Positions 8,264 to 16,006 of a stretch of DNA of 19,558 bases are shown here, in pieces (position 1 is the stretch's first letter; each line of letters opens with the position of its first letter). The stretch lies in the NCBI GenBank assembly GCA_021298045.1, contig JAJTHY010000056.1, positions 1 through 19,558 of the forward strand. Reading direction: 5' to 3'. The stretch is from Candidatus Jidaibacter sp. Its GTDB lineage: Bacteria; Pseudomonadota; Alphaproteobacteria; Rickettsiales; Midichloriaceae. Made by a program: the position numbers and the translations under genes. The notes beneath the pieces are model-generated. The model saw only the letters and a program-made list of their open reading frames with translations, was not told the DNA's origin and did no database searches.

Positions 8264-9343
8264 CTATTCCAACATAACCGCAGTTGAAGCTACCTTGGCA
8301 ATTAAATTTTTGATCGGGCTCAATTCATCATCAATTATGGAAAAATTCATGCCAGGACTATTTAAACTGATGTAAGGAGTTTTTTCCCCATGAGATCTAG
8401 CGAACGTTTGTATAGCAACCCCACCACATGTATAAACCAAGCTTTCACAAGGGTCTCCGTTATATTCTTCTATGGTTGGCACCCCTTCTTGAATTATGAG
8501 AGAAGTGTTTTGAACACCTTGCTTAATAGATTGCATGCTGTGCCGCTTCTTCTTGTTGATGCCTATTATATCTTCACCAGAATACGCAACCATTAACCCC
8601 ATACCGTAAGTACCTTGGTTAGCTTTAACAAACACAAATGGACGTTCATTTATTCCATGTTGGATGTATTTATCTTTAATTTTTGATAATGTGTCTTCAA
8701 CTTTTTCAGCAAGAGCATCTAGCCCCACACGGTTTTTAAAATCCACGCCCTCACAATCACTAAATTTCGTACTAAATATCCATGGGTCTAAATTATGCAA
8801 GTTACATAACTCATCAATCAATGAATTATAAATTTCAAAATGCTTGTGCTTGCGGCGCACCCACCATCCTAAATTAACACTTGGAATAACAGGAATCTCA
8901 GCATCAGCAATAACTGTTGGCACGGACGCTGTTAGATCATTATTAAGGACCACTAAGTCTACTTTGGCTAAATCAGTACCTACCTTCGCATTAAATCCTG
9001 CTTCTTTAAAAATGGCAAGCAATGCATCAAGATTCTCAAGATACATACTGTTGCGAGTAAAATCCTCAGGGAAAATCAACACATTCTCTAAATTAGGAAA
9101 ATGCACTTGCAAATAAGATTTAACATGCTGAGCGAATCTCCCTATTCCATCTGCATCCAAGTTATTGAACCCAGCTGGAAATACATTGGTATCAACAGGA
9201 GCAATTTTAAACCCGGAATTACGGATATCAACAGAAGTGAAAATAGGCAAAATTTTTCCTGAAGATTTAGATTCTAAAAACTCATACATAAGCTTTGTAT
9301 TAAGCTTTATATATTCATTTAAAGATTTGGTAACATTTTCCAT
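8264..9343 (-). CDS. gshA: Glutamate-cysteine ligase, GshA family (ATP-grasp-like type)
   Basis: This enzyme makes gamma-glutamylcysteine, the first step of glutathione synthesis. The sequence resembles the proteobacterial GshA family known from Acidithiobacillus rather than the enteric GshA. Visible features are 'PIFTSVDIRNSGFKIAPVDTNVFPAGFNNL' (in pieces, about residues 33-62), 'FPEDFTRN', and the glycine-rich KANQGTYGMG loop at about 240-249, probably the ATP-grasp site. 'IQEGVPTIE' and 'SLNSPGM' follow near the C-terminus. I chose ATG 9343 (359 aa), four bases past the ubiX stop. GTG 9358 would add five residues overlapping ubiX. It is the last gene of nadE-ubiX-gshA. No gshB is present in the window. 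At about 360 aa it is somewhat shorter than the ~400-430 aa I recall for the family, but its end looks natural. Confidence 0.85.
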   Translation of the reverse strand: MENVTKSLNEYIKLNTKLMYEFLESKSSGKILPIFTSVDIRNSGFKIAPVDTNVFPAGFNNLDADGIGRFAQHVKSYLQVHFPNLENVLIFPEDFTRNSMYLENLDALLAIFKEAGFNAKVGTDLAKVDLVVLNNDLTASVPTVIADAEIPVIPSVNLGWWVRRKHKHFEIYNSLIDELCNLHNLDPWIFSTKFSDCEGVDFKNRVGLDALAEKVEDTLSKIKDKYIQHGINERPFVFVKANQGTYGMGLMVAYSGEDIIGINKKKRHSMQSIKQGVQNTSLIIQEGVPTIEEYNGDPCESLVYTCGGVAIQTFARSHGEKTPYISLNSPGMNFSIIDDELSPIKNLIAKVASTAVMLE

Positions 9344-9347
9344 AACC

Positions 9348-9911
9348 TTAAATACCACCCCATCTTTTTACTAAAGAGTTTTTGATATCATAAAGATCCA
9401 AAAGCCTGCCAATAGTTTGATTCACAATATCATTTGTGGTTTTAGGATGATTATAAAAAGAAGTTACAGGTGGCATAATTATACCCCCCATTTCAGTAAC
9501 TGACTGCATAGATTTAATATGACCCAAATGTAAAGGTGTTTCACGGAACAACAATACAAGACGTCTACGATCCTTTAAAGCTACATCCGCTGCACGAGAG
9601 ATTAAAGAGCTGGTACATCCAGTTGCAATTTCCGACAAAGTCTTAACCGTACATGGCGCTATTATCATGCCATCGTGGATAAATGACCCGCTTGCAATTT
9701 TAGCGGCAATATCATTGTTATTATGATAATGATCAGCAAGTTTTATTACATCATCTAATTTCAACTCTGTTTCATGCTCTATAGATAACTTAGCTGATTT
9801 AGTAACTACTAAATGCGTTTCCACTTCACAGGTTTTTAATACCTCTAGCAATCTAATTCCATAAATTGCACCACTAGCACCAGAAATACCGACTACTATC
9901 CTCTTCTTCAT
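9348..9911 (-). CDS. ubiX: Flavin prenyltransferase UbiX
   Basis: UbiX transfers a dimethylallyl group to FMN, making the prenyl-FMN cofactor for the decarboxylase UbiD in ubiquinone synthesis. At 187 aa it has normal length. Residues 8-20 hold GISGASGAIYGIR (flavin-binding). 'APCTVKTLSEIATG' is at about 85-98, 'RETPLHLGHI' at 123-132, and 'MPPVTSFYNHP' at 146-156; all are family hallmarks. Its ATG overlaps the nadE stop in an ATGA arrangement (9908-9911), implying translational coupling. ubiD is not in the window. Confidence 0.96.
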   Translation of the reverse strand: MKKRIVVGISGASGAIYGIRLLEVLKTCEVETHLVVTKSAKLSIEHETELKLDDVIKLADHYHNNNDIAAKIASGSFIHDGMIIAPCTVKTLSEIATGCTSSLISRAADVALKDRRRLVLLFRETPLHLGHIKSMQSVTEMGGIIMPPVTSFYNHPKTTNDIVNQTIGRLLDLYDIKNSLVKRWGGI

Positions 9912-11530
9912 ACTATCTCAAATTGATTGGTTACCGGGCATCTTCTATCTTTACTTAAGTTTTTAATTGAAATTTTTGTACCAAGTGGAGCTTGCTTTCT
10001 CTTATACTCAGAAATCTTTAGCATTTTGCAAATTTTAATTATCAATTCACGATTATAACCCATCTTTACAATCGATTCAAGATCTTGATTATGCTCTATT
10101 AATTCATGCAATATCTTATCCAAAATACTATATTCTGGTAAAGTATCGACGTCTAATTGCCCATATGAAAGCTCAGCGCTCGGGGGTTTAGTAATTGAAT
10201 TTTCTGGTATCACATTAAGTCCCATAAAACAGGAAAGCTTTGGTATATTGTTATTTCTGTATCTACATAATTCATAAATTTGGGTTTTGTATACATCTTT
10301 AATAGGTGCAAAACCACCACACATATCGCCATAAATTGTTGCGTATCCGCATGCGTATTCAGACTTATTACCAGTACTCAACAATATAGCCCCACTTTTG
10401 TTAGAGAGCGCCATTAACATGACCCCCCTAATGCGAGACTGCAAATTTTCCTCAGTTACATCCGCAGGCTTGCCGGCAAAATGTGGTAAGAGTTCGGTAA
10501 GCGCTACATCAACTGATTTTTGAATTGGAATAGTTATCGGTTTTACTCCTAGGTTTTTTGCTAGATCATCTGCGTCCAAAACACTGTGATCGCTAGAATA
10601 CTTAGACGGCATCTTTACCAAAATCAAATTCTCCCGTCCTATCGCATCTGCTGCAAGCATTGCCACAAAAGCTGAGTCTATGCCACCTGATATTGCTATT
10701 ATCGCTTTCTTAAACCCATTGTTTAGAATATAAGATCTAAGCCCAAGTACTAAGGCGTTGTAAATAGAAGAAGATGTTGCTTCCTCAACCTCAGCAATTA
10801 GCGAAGATCTTTTCAGGTCATTGTTGATTATCATTTCCTGCCAAAAAACAGGAGGAACTATATATTCCCCATCCAGGTCCATTACAAACGAACCGCCATC
10901 AAAAACCAATTCATCCTGTGCACCATATAAGTTTACGTAAATTAATGGTAGTTTATATCTTTTTACAATTCTTTTCGCTAAAGTAGTGCGCCTTTTAGCT
11001 TTATGTGCATCATAAGGTGAAGCATTCAAACTTATGAAAATCTCCGCCCCCTGAGCAGATAATTTGTCTAGGATCTCATCTCTCCAAATATCCTCACAAA
11101 TCAAAAAGCCAATTTTTTTTCCTCTCCACTCCACCACATTGTTGTTGCGTCCACGGCTGAAATTTCTTTTTTCGTCAAATACACCATAGTTAGGCAAATA
11201 GCTTTTATAAATTTTAGCCACTACCTTTCCTGATTCTATAAGCAAAAGCGCATTATAAATTTTTTTATTTTCTTTTATTGGATGCGTAAGAACAATTGCA
11301 GATTTACGGTTGCAGCTTTCCTTTAGTAGTTCCCCAAGTGTTTCGTCGCACGCCTTTAAGAAGTTTGGGTTTTCTACAAGATCTTCCAAAGGGTATCCTG
11401 CTAAGGCAAGCTCAGGAAATATTATTAAATCTGACTTACCGTCATGTTCATCCCATATCTCAATGAGTCTAGAAAAATTTTTTCCTAGGGCGCCTAAATT
11501 TAGTTGCGTTTGTGCTATAGTAAATATCAT
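9908..11530 (-). CDS. nadE: Glutamine-dependent NAD+ synthetase
   Basis: NadE amidates nicotinic acid adenine dinucleotide to NAD+, the last step of NAD synthesis, using ammonia from glutamine. The N-terminal nitrilase-type glutaminase domain (about 1-250) carries the catalytic triad Glu40 (FPELALAGYPLEDL), Lys109 (KSYLPNYG) and Cys145 (LICEDIW). The C-terminal synthetase domain has the ATP-pyrophosphatase loop SGGIDS at 281-286, followed by 'STGNKSEYACGYATIYGD' and 'APIKDVYKTQIYEL'. At 540 aa it is a normal two-domain enzyme. ATG 11530 has a GAGG Shine-Dalgarno at good distance. It heads nadE-ubiX-gshA. The ribosome-binding site lies in a potential hairpin. Confidence 0.97.
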   Translation of the reverse strand: MIFTIAQTQLNLGALGKNFSRLIEIWDEHDGKSDLIIFPELALAGYPLEDLVENPNFLKACDETLGELLKESCNRKSAIVLTHPIKENKKIYNALLLIESGKVVAKIYKSYLPNYGVFDEKRNFSRGRNNNVVEWRGKKIGFLICEDIWRDEILDKLSAQGAEIFISLNASPYDAHKAKRRTTLAKRIVKRYKLPLIYVNLYGAQDELVFDGGSFVMDLDGEYIVPPVFWQEMIINNDLKRSSLIAEVEEATSSSIYNALVLGLRSYILNNGFKKAIIAISGGIDSAFVAMLAADAIGRENLILVKMPSKYSSDHSVLDADDLAKNLGVKPITIPIQKSVDVALTELLPHFAGKPADVTEENLQSRIRGVMLMALSNKSGAILLSTGNKSEYACGYATIYGDMCGGFAPIKDVYKTQIYELCRYRNNNIPKLSCFMGLNVIPENSITKPPSAELSYGQLDVDTLPEYSILDKILHELIEHNQDLESIVKMGYNRELIIKICKMLKISEYKRKQAPLGTKISIKNLSKDRRCPVTNQFEIV

Positions 11531-11536
11531 GCTAAG

Positions 11537-11563
11537 CCTCGTTCATATTTAACGAACTTGAGG
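11537..11563 (-). promoter_or_regulatory. Hairpin covering the nadE Shine-Dalgarno
   Basis: In the nadE message, CCTC-AA-GTTC pairs with GAAC-GAGG around a nine-base AU-rich loop. This is eight base pairs with a two-base bulge. The GAGG half is the Shine-Dalgarno seven bases before the ATG, so folding would hide it. Conserved regulation is not shown by this sequence alone. Confidence 0.4.
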
Positions 11564-11674
11564 TAAAGATGATATTTTAGGGATAAAATTATATATGTCA
11601 TAATCATCTAAATATATCAAAAAACCATAAATGATGAAAGTATAGATTTTTTATTTAATCATAATGCAAACTAT

Positions 11675-14017
11675 TTAGATGCGCCCTTTTCTTTTGCTTT
11701 GGGGGTCTCCTTCTTTTCTGGCAAGCTGCACCCAATTTCTAACTCCCTCTCTCACTACAGAAGGGATACGAGGCGAATCTCTAAGAGATGTAGATTTTTC
11801 TATAGAGTTTAATGGAAGAGTAATATTTGTCTTTTTATCCAATGAAGAAAGAGGAACTAAAAGAGTTGGAGCATGCACTTTATTACTATTAGGATTTGAT
11901 TGAGAAATTTTCTCCTCTCTTTCTTTATCTTCAGAAGTGCTGCTAGAGCTGGCGCTGGTATCAGTGCTGGTGCTAACATTGGTACTTGTGCTATCTGCAC
12001 TGGCACTCTTCCTTTCAACCGCAACTGAAAATTCCTTTTCCACGTATAACTTCATTGATTTTTGTATTATTTGCAATAACTGAGGATGATTGGTCTTACT
12101 TTTATCGCATGCTGCTATCAATCTTCCAAGCGATTCTGATATATCAGTTATGTGACTTACATTAATTTTATTATCTTCTATCTCTGTAACTTGAGTAAAA
12201 TTAAAGGTTATCTCTGTAAATAATATTTTAGCAATTGCAGAAAGATCTTCCGGTGGCATTTCTTCCAACTTTACGCCAGATTCAAGAAATGTCCGCGCTA
12301 CTATGTTTAAATATATATTAACCCGCTCATCACATATCAAATAATCTATATTTGAATTTTTATCAAGTTTTGGGTAGATCATCTTTTTGCCAAATAAGTA
12401 CCCTATGGCTTTGTTGAATGATTTATCAATATCATTATATTTGTTAAACTCCGCTCTTGCCTTAGCCTCCTGGTTATCGATAATTTGCTGCAAATAAGCA
12501 CTGATATAGCTTATTGAATGCAGATGCATAACTATCTGCATTGGTGCAGAAACCCATTCTTTTAACACAGTTGAATTAAGCACATAACTAAGAGCCAAAG
12601 TTGCCAGCGTCTTCGCCACCATTAAATATTTTAAATCGTAGTTATTAACTTTAATACCAGCCTCACTTGCTATAGCTGAAGACACAATACTCATAACCTT
12701 TGATAACTCTTCTTCCTTAATGTAGTTGCAGTTGGATTCAGCACCTATAGAACGCTTTAAGGCACCTTCATCATCTAAACTTAGCACAGTTACAAACAGC
12801 TGATCTAAAACAAATTTTCTACCAATAGTTAACTTTTTTAAGGTAGAATCTATAGAATCTTTAATTTTAGTTTCATTTTTAACGCTACATGGGTCATTTT
12901 TTGATTTTCTTGTCACTGGCAAGCTTTTTGTGTTCATCAATTTATGAGTAAGCTCCAATTTATATTCAAATGTTTTAGAGTTGACTGAAGAGCTGGAATT
13001 ATCAGGACTTTGCAAGCCAATCATCTGAAATAACGTTTGAGAAAAGCTGTGATACTTTAAATTATTGGAAACGAGAACTGCAAATTCTTCTGATATCTTA
13101 CTGATAAAATCAGGATAATTATACAGCTCTTCACCCTCATCTTTCAGCTTCATCATGTAATTAGATAAAGCTATAAACATATTTAGACTATACTCTTGTA
13201 TTTTTATAGGGTGAGCATCCTTAAAACTCTTTATTTGAGAATTTTCTTTTGCAAATACTTGCTTCCAAACCATCAAAATCATGAGTGTAATGGTCTGCAA
13301 ATCCGGTGTAGCTTCAAATTTACCATCAACAGTTGGTATTATTATTTTCTTTTCCTTCAACAAAAGCATCTGAACTTCTGTTTTTTGATAAGTGTATTCA
13401 AGTTTATTTATCCTTTCTTCTAGCTCATTAGTATATTGCTTTAAAACAAATCTAAACATACTTGCAAGCATATATATAGAGTTGGAAATCACTTCTTTAT
13501 GCTTCATTTCTCCCACCAGCTTCATAACGTATTCGGAATGAGATGGAGTATAGTATCTTAGTAATTTCCTTATTGATTCCGAAGAGTTTAAATTATATTC
13601 CGAAGCATGTTTACTTCTTTTAGAAAGCAGAAAGAATAGCTGAGATTTTAATGCCTTGTATTCTTTATTCAAATTAATCAAGCTCTTAAAAGTTTCTATT
13701 TCTTCTGGTCTAAACTCAAACTCCGCAAGTTCTTTTGCAAATTCCTCTAATACTGCAATATCTGGACAGTCTTCCAGTGCTGTCTTTACAGTAAATTTTA
13801 CTATCTTTAATTCTCTATTGGCAGGGGATTTAAATTCTTTTTTTTGTAGAAATTGATTAAATTGATTATAATTTAATTTCTTATTTAAAAGTTTATTCAG
13901 CTCGAGTTTGTTAGCAGGAAGGATTATTGAATCATTATCATATCGAAATTCAATAATTTTATCCCAAATGCTATCAGCTATCTCAACCTTTTTATACTCT
14001 TCTACTATCTGCTGCAT
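11675..14017 (-). CDS. Large helical protein of unknown function
   Basis: I do not recognise this 780-aa protein. It has no signal peptide and is mostly Leu/Ile/Lys/Glu/Asn-rich sequence expected to be alpha-helical. A few hydrophobic stretches (for example around 220-235 and 465-490) are more likely buried helices than membrane spans. Residues about 671-696 are an almost pure Ser/Thr/Ala/Asp linker. The last ~20 residues are basic, ending in KRKGRI. ATG 14017 has an AAGAGG Shine-Dalgarno. It is a single-gene unit between the tRNA pair and nadE. Disordered Ser/Thr linkers and basic tails occur in type IV secretion substrates of alphaproteobacteria, so an effector role is possible but only inferred. 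Confidence 0.8.
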   Translation of the reverse strand: MQQIVEEYKKVEIADSIWDKIIEFRYDNDSIILPANKLELNKLLNKKLNYNQFNQFLQKKEFKSPANRELKIVKFTVKTALEDCPDIAVLEEFAKELAEFEFRPEEIETFKSLINLNKEYKALKSQLFFLLSKRSKHASEYNLNSSESIRKLLRYYTPSHSEYVMKLVGEMKHKEVISNSIYMLASMFRFVLKQYTNELEERINKLEYTYQKTEVQMLLLKEKKIIIPTVDGKFEATPDLQTITLMILMVWKQVFAKENSQIKSFKDAHPIKIQEYSLNMFIALSNYMMKLKDEGEELYNYPDFISKISEEFAVLVSNNLKYHSFSQTLFQMIGLQSPDNSSSSVNSKTFEYKLELTHKLMNTKSLPVTRKSKNDPCSVKNETKIKDSIDSTLKKLTIGRKFVLDQLFVTVLSLDDEGALKRSIGAESNCNYIKEEELSKVMSIVSSAIASEAGIKVNNYDLKYLMVAKTLATLALSYVLNSTVLKEWVSAPMQIVMHLHSISYISAYLQQIIDNQEAKARAEFNKYNDIDKSFNKAIGYLFGKKMIYPKLDKNSNIDYLICDERVNIYLNIVARTFLESGVKLEEMPPEDLSAIAKILFTEITFNFTQVTEIEDNKINVSHITDISESLGRLIAACDKSKTNHPQLLQIIQKSMKLYVEKEFSVAVERKSASADSTSTNVSTSTDTSASSSSTSEDKEREEKISQSNPNSNKVHAPTLLVPLSSLDKKTNITLPLNSIEKSTSLRDSPRIPSVVREGVRNWVQLARKEGDPQSKRKGRI

Positions 14018-14172
14018 CTATACCTCTTAATCGATATATACCAAAGCTATAATGTGTAACTTAATATTCAAGCAATATTATGAGCCATCTTGGCAAGGTG
14101 AGATGCGTATTAATATTCTATTCATTTTAATATTAGGACTTTTAAACCCAAAAACTTCTGAATTTTTTAAGA

Positions 14173-14248
14173 TGGTGCCCAGAGGCGGAATCGAACCACC
14201 GACACAAGGATTTTCAGTCCTTTGCTCTACCGACTGAGCTATCTGGGC
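14173..14248 (-). tRNA. tRNA-Phe (anticodon GAA)
   Basis: The 76-base gene includes an encoded 3' CCA. The acceptor stem is GCCCAGA/TCTGGGC, the D arm is AGCTC...GAGC, and the anticodon loop CTGAAAA gives GAA. The T arm is CGGTGGTTCGATTCCGCC with the usual TTCGA loop. It follows tRNA-Glu by 12 bases and is probably processed from the same transcript. Confidence 0.97.
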
Positions 14249-14260
14249 CAATACAAAGAA

Positions 14261-14335
14261 TGGCGACCCCTACGGGAATCGAACCCGTGTTACCACCGTG
14301 AAAGGGTGGTGTCCTAACCGCTAGACGAAGGGGTC
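14261..14335 (-). tRNA. tRNA-Glu (anticodon TTC)
   Basis: The 75-base gene includes the encoded 3' CCA. The acceptor stem is GACCCCT/AGGGGTC. The anticodon stem CCACC/GGTGG holds loop CTTTCAC, giving TTC. The T arm is ACGGGTTCGATTCCCGT. It is upstream of tRNA-Phe on the same strand. Confidence 0.97.
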
Positions 14336-14387
14336 TAGATAATCGCTTTAAAACTTTTACTACTTAAGTTCAAACGAGCGTCTGCTT

Positions 14388-14415
14388 CTTATATAATATT
14401 ATAAGATATAATCAA
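14388..14415 (-). promoter_or_regulatory. Candidate sigma-70 promoter for the tRNA-Glu/tRNA-Phe pair
   Basis: Reading the minus strand, TTGATT (14415-14410) is followed after 16 bases by TATAAG (14393-14388). The expected start near 14380 is about 45 bases before tRNA-Glu, followed by a G/C-richer discriminator. AT-rich DNA yields such matches by chance, so this is tentative. Confidence 0.4.
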
Positions 14416-14435
14416 GCAAAACATTACATTTTTTT

Positions 14436-15764
14436 TCACAATTTTAATCTGCTCAGCATTATACCCAAAGCAACCAAGGCATTAAGCGCTATAGCAATAA
14501 GTACAACGCTCCCCCCAGTGGATAGCTGCTGGAACTCCATAATTGCAGTGGCCAAAAAGGTAACAGCCACAATCCAAAAGAACTGTTTGGCACTGAGCCC
14601 ATGTTTACTATATAAGCTAATCACTACCGGAAACAGTAAGCTGGCAATAAATGCAGATTCAAACAATAACCAAGCTTTTTCTAAATCTCCATGTAAATTC
14701 ATTGCAATTAAAGTAGAGCCACAGGCTATAATCAAACTTAATAATAAATATACTCTTACAGTTATGGCACTTCCCCGAGCATTATAATAATTAACCACGA
14801 GTGATTTTGATGCGAATGTGTATGAATCAAGCGCGGATACAGCAGTTATAAGCATAGCTGCAATCATATACCCAAGCACCCCTGGCGGCAAAATTTCTGA
14901 CATTAACTGAAGATAGGCATGCGCATCATGCCCCTCACCTAAATGCGCCCTAGCATACAACCCTCCTAACGTCGTTAGTATATCTGAAATAATCCAAAAT
15001 ATGATCGATATCATAATACCAACCTTTGCGGTTCCAGGAGTTTTTGCTGCAAAACATCGTTGATGAAAAATAGGGCTCAGAACCGTGCTGCTAAGAGCCA
15101 CCATAAACCACAACATCATTTTGTGATAATCATTACCTCCACCCACTGTTAAATGAGCTTCAGGCAAGTTGGCAACCAAGTAATCCAACCCTCCAAGTTT
15201 GCTTACGCAAAAATATAGCACTATTGCCATTCCACTGAATATGGTAATAAATTGCATGAAATCAACAAGCATTACGGCTTTTAGCGAACCTCTAGCACAC
15301 ATGAGCAATCCAACTATCATCACTATTATAAGAGCCACGCCCTCACTGAATCCAAAAAGTGCTGATACTATAAGGCTCAAAGCCATTATATAAGGTACTG
15401 GAAGCGTCTTTATAAACATCAGAATTAGCACTAGCTTTTCAGCCGTTGGGCCATGTACGTCTTTCACATATTCTGGCAGACTTAATACCTTGGATGAAGA
15501 CAACTTTCCCGCAATAAAAATAGCAAAAATAAGTGCGCTTAAATACCAAAAAACCCCCAATGCAAAGAAATTATATATTCCATATTTATACGCGATTTGT
15601 GTAGCACCAACAACGCTACCATACCATGATGAAACCAGGGTTATAACAAGTCCCGGTAAAGGCAAAGCGCGCCCCATTGCCCGATGCTCCAGCATACTAA
15701 GGTTTTTGCCTTGGTATTTTACAACTAATAAGAAAATGGCAAATGCGATAAAAAAAAACGGCAA
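14436..15764 (-). CDS. Sodium:solute symporter (SSF family), N-terminus displaced by a homopolymer frameshift
   Basis: This is a very hydrophobic protein with about 12 membrane segments. An N-terminal 'SWYGSVVGATQIAYKYGIYNF' region matches the SSF pattern (S..G...G.p...Y.yG) seen in PutP-like Na+-coupled transporters. The substrate cannot be read from the sequence. The longest reading frame opens at TTG 15764 without a Shine-Dalgarno and gives 442 aa. A much better start, ATG 15807 with AGGAAG upstream, encodes a typical SSF first membrane helix but lies one frame away. The two frames meet at a run of nine T (15758-15750). Removing one T gives a continuous 456-aa protein. The gene may therefore be phase-off, rescued by slippage, newly broken, or affected by a sequencing error. 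Confidence 0.88.
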   Translation of the reverse strand: MPFFFIAFAIFLLVVKYQGKNLSMLEHRAMGRALPLPGLVITLVSSWYGSVVGATQIAYKYGIYNFFALGVFWYLSALIFAIFIAGKLSSSKVLSLPEYVKDVHGPTAEKLVLILMFIKTLPVPYIMALSLIVSALFGFSEGVALIIVMIVGLLMCARGSLKAVMLVDFMQFITIFSGMAIVLYFCVSKLGGLDYLVANLPEAHLTVGGGNDYHKMMLWFMVALSSTVLSPIFHQRCFAAKTPGTAKVGIMISIIFWIISDILTTLGGLYARAHLGEGHDAHAYLQLMSEILPPGVLGYMIAAMLITAVSALDSYTFASKSLVVNYYNARGSAITVRVYLLLSLIIACGSTLIAMNLHGDLEKAWLLFESAFIASLLFPVVISLYSKHGLSAKQFFWIVAVTFLATAIMEFQQLSTGGSVVLIAIALNALVALGIMLSRLKL

Positions 15765-15807
15765 AGACGATTAGATCTAGGTTAGATAAATTACGCGCTA
15801 TATACAT
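15697..15807 (-). other. Out-of-frame 5' end of the symporter gene (36-codon ORF)
   Basis: ATG 15807 is preceded by AGGAAG about nine bases upstream. It opens MYIARNLSNLDLIVFAVFF, which reads as the start of a transporter's first membrane helix. Read as given, the frame slips at the nine-T run and stops at 15697-15699 after 36 residues. It is the best initiation signal for the downstream symporter. Confidence 0.75.
15750..15758. repeat. Nine-base A/T homopolymer at the symporter frameshift
   Basis: Nine consecutive A on the plus strand (T in the coding strand) lie between the well-initiated 5' ORF and the main symporter frame. Eight (or eleven) bases would put both in one frame. Such tracts are classic sites for replication or RNA-polymerase slippage and for assembly errors. 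Confidence 0.9.
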
Positions 15808-15852
15808 AAAACTACTTCCTACGTTTGGGCAGGTTCTAGGGTATATTCTCAT

Positions 15853-15871
15853 CCGCAAAATTTGCATGCGG
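15853..15871. promoter_or_regulatory. Dyad in the divergent symporter/ankyrin intergenic region
   Basis: CCGCA (15853-15857) and TGCGG (15867-15871) form an inverted pair enclosing a second one, GCAAA/TTTGC. It lies between two divergent genes, where an operator could act on both, but nothing identifies a regulator. Confidence 0.25.
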
Positions 15872-15977
15872 CACCCCTGAGTTTGCTAACCGGAACAGTA
15901 TCACCAAATTACTTCCCACGCAACAAACTAAACGGCGCTAAGTTAAATAAATTGATTTTATATAACAAATACTTATT

Positions 15978-16001
15978 TTCCTCCTATAAAATTGTGGAGA
16001 A
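15978..16001 (+). promoter_or_regulatory. Possible weak hairpin over the ankyrin-gene Shine-Dalgarno
   Basis: CTCC (15981-15984) can pair with the Shine-Dalgarno GGAG (15996-15999). Two more A-U pairs are possible across a bulged C, with an 11-base loop. The stem is short, so it is listed mainly because stronger versions occur before nadE and the 331-aa gene. Confidence 0.25.
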
Positions 16002-16006
16002 TTTAC

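Noticed and set aside
8844..9116. Plus-strand 90-codon ORF opposite gshA
   Set aside because: It is a shadow of the well-supported minus-strand gshA, with no recognisable protein or start signal.
14052..14237. Plus-strand 61-codon ORF ending in VPRGGIEPPTQGFSVLCSTD
   Set aside because: It reads antisense across tRNA-Phe; this peptide is a well-known artefact of translating the tRNA complement.
15490..15774. Plus-strand 94-codon ORF opposite the symporter 5' end
   Set aside because: It is antisense to the SSF coding frame and its sequence looks like the complement of membrane-helix codons.
15856..15868. 13-base word CAAAATTTGCATG shared with the sigma-54 promoter at 14-26, suggesting a second sigma-54 promoter
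   Set aside because: The second copy lacks the GG element of the -24 box (it reads CCGC), and one shared 13-mer is expected by chance in AT-rich DNA of this length.
15871..15895. GGCAC...TTTGC near 15870-15893 as a sigma-54 promoter
   Set aside because: The GG-to-GC spacing is 13, not the required 10.
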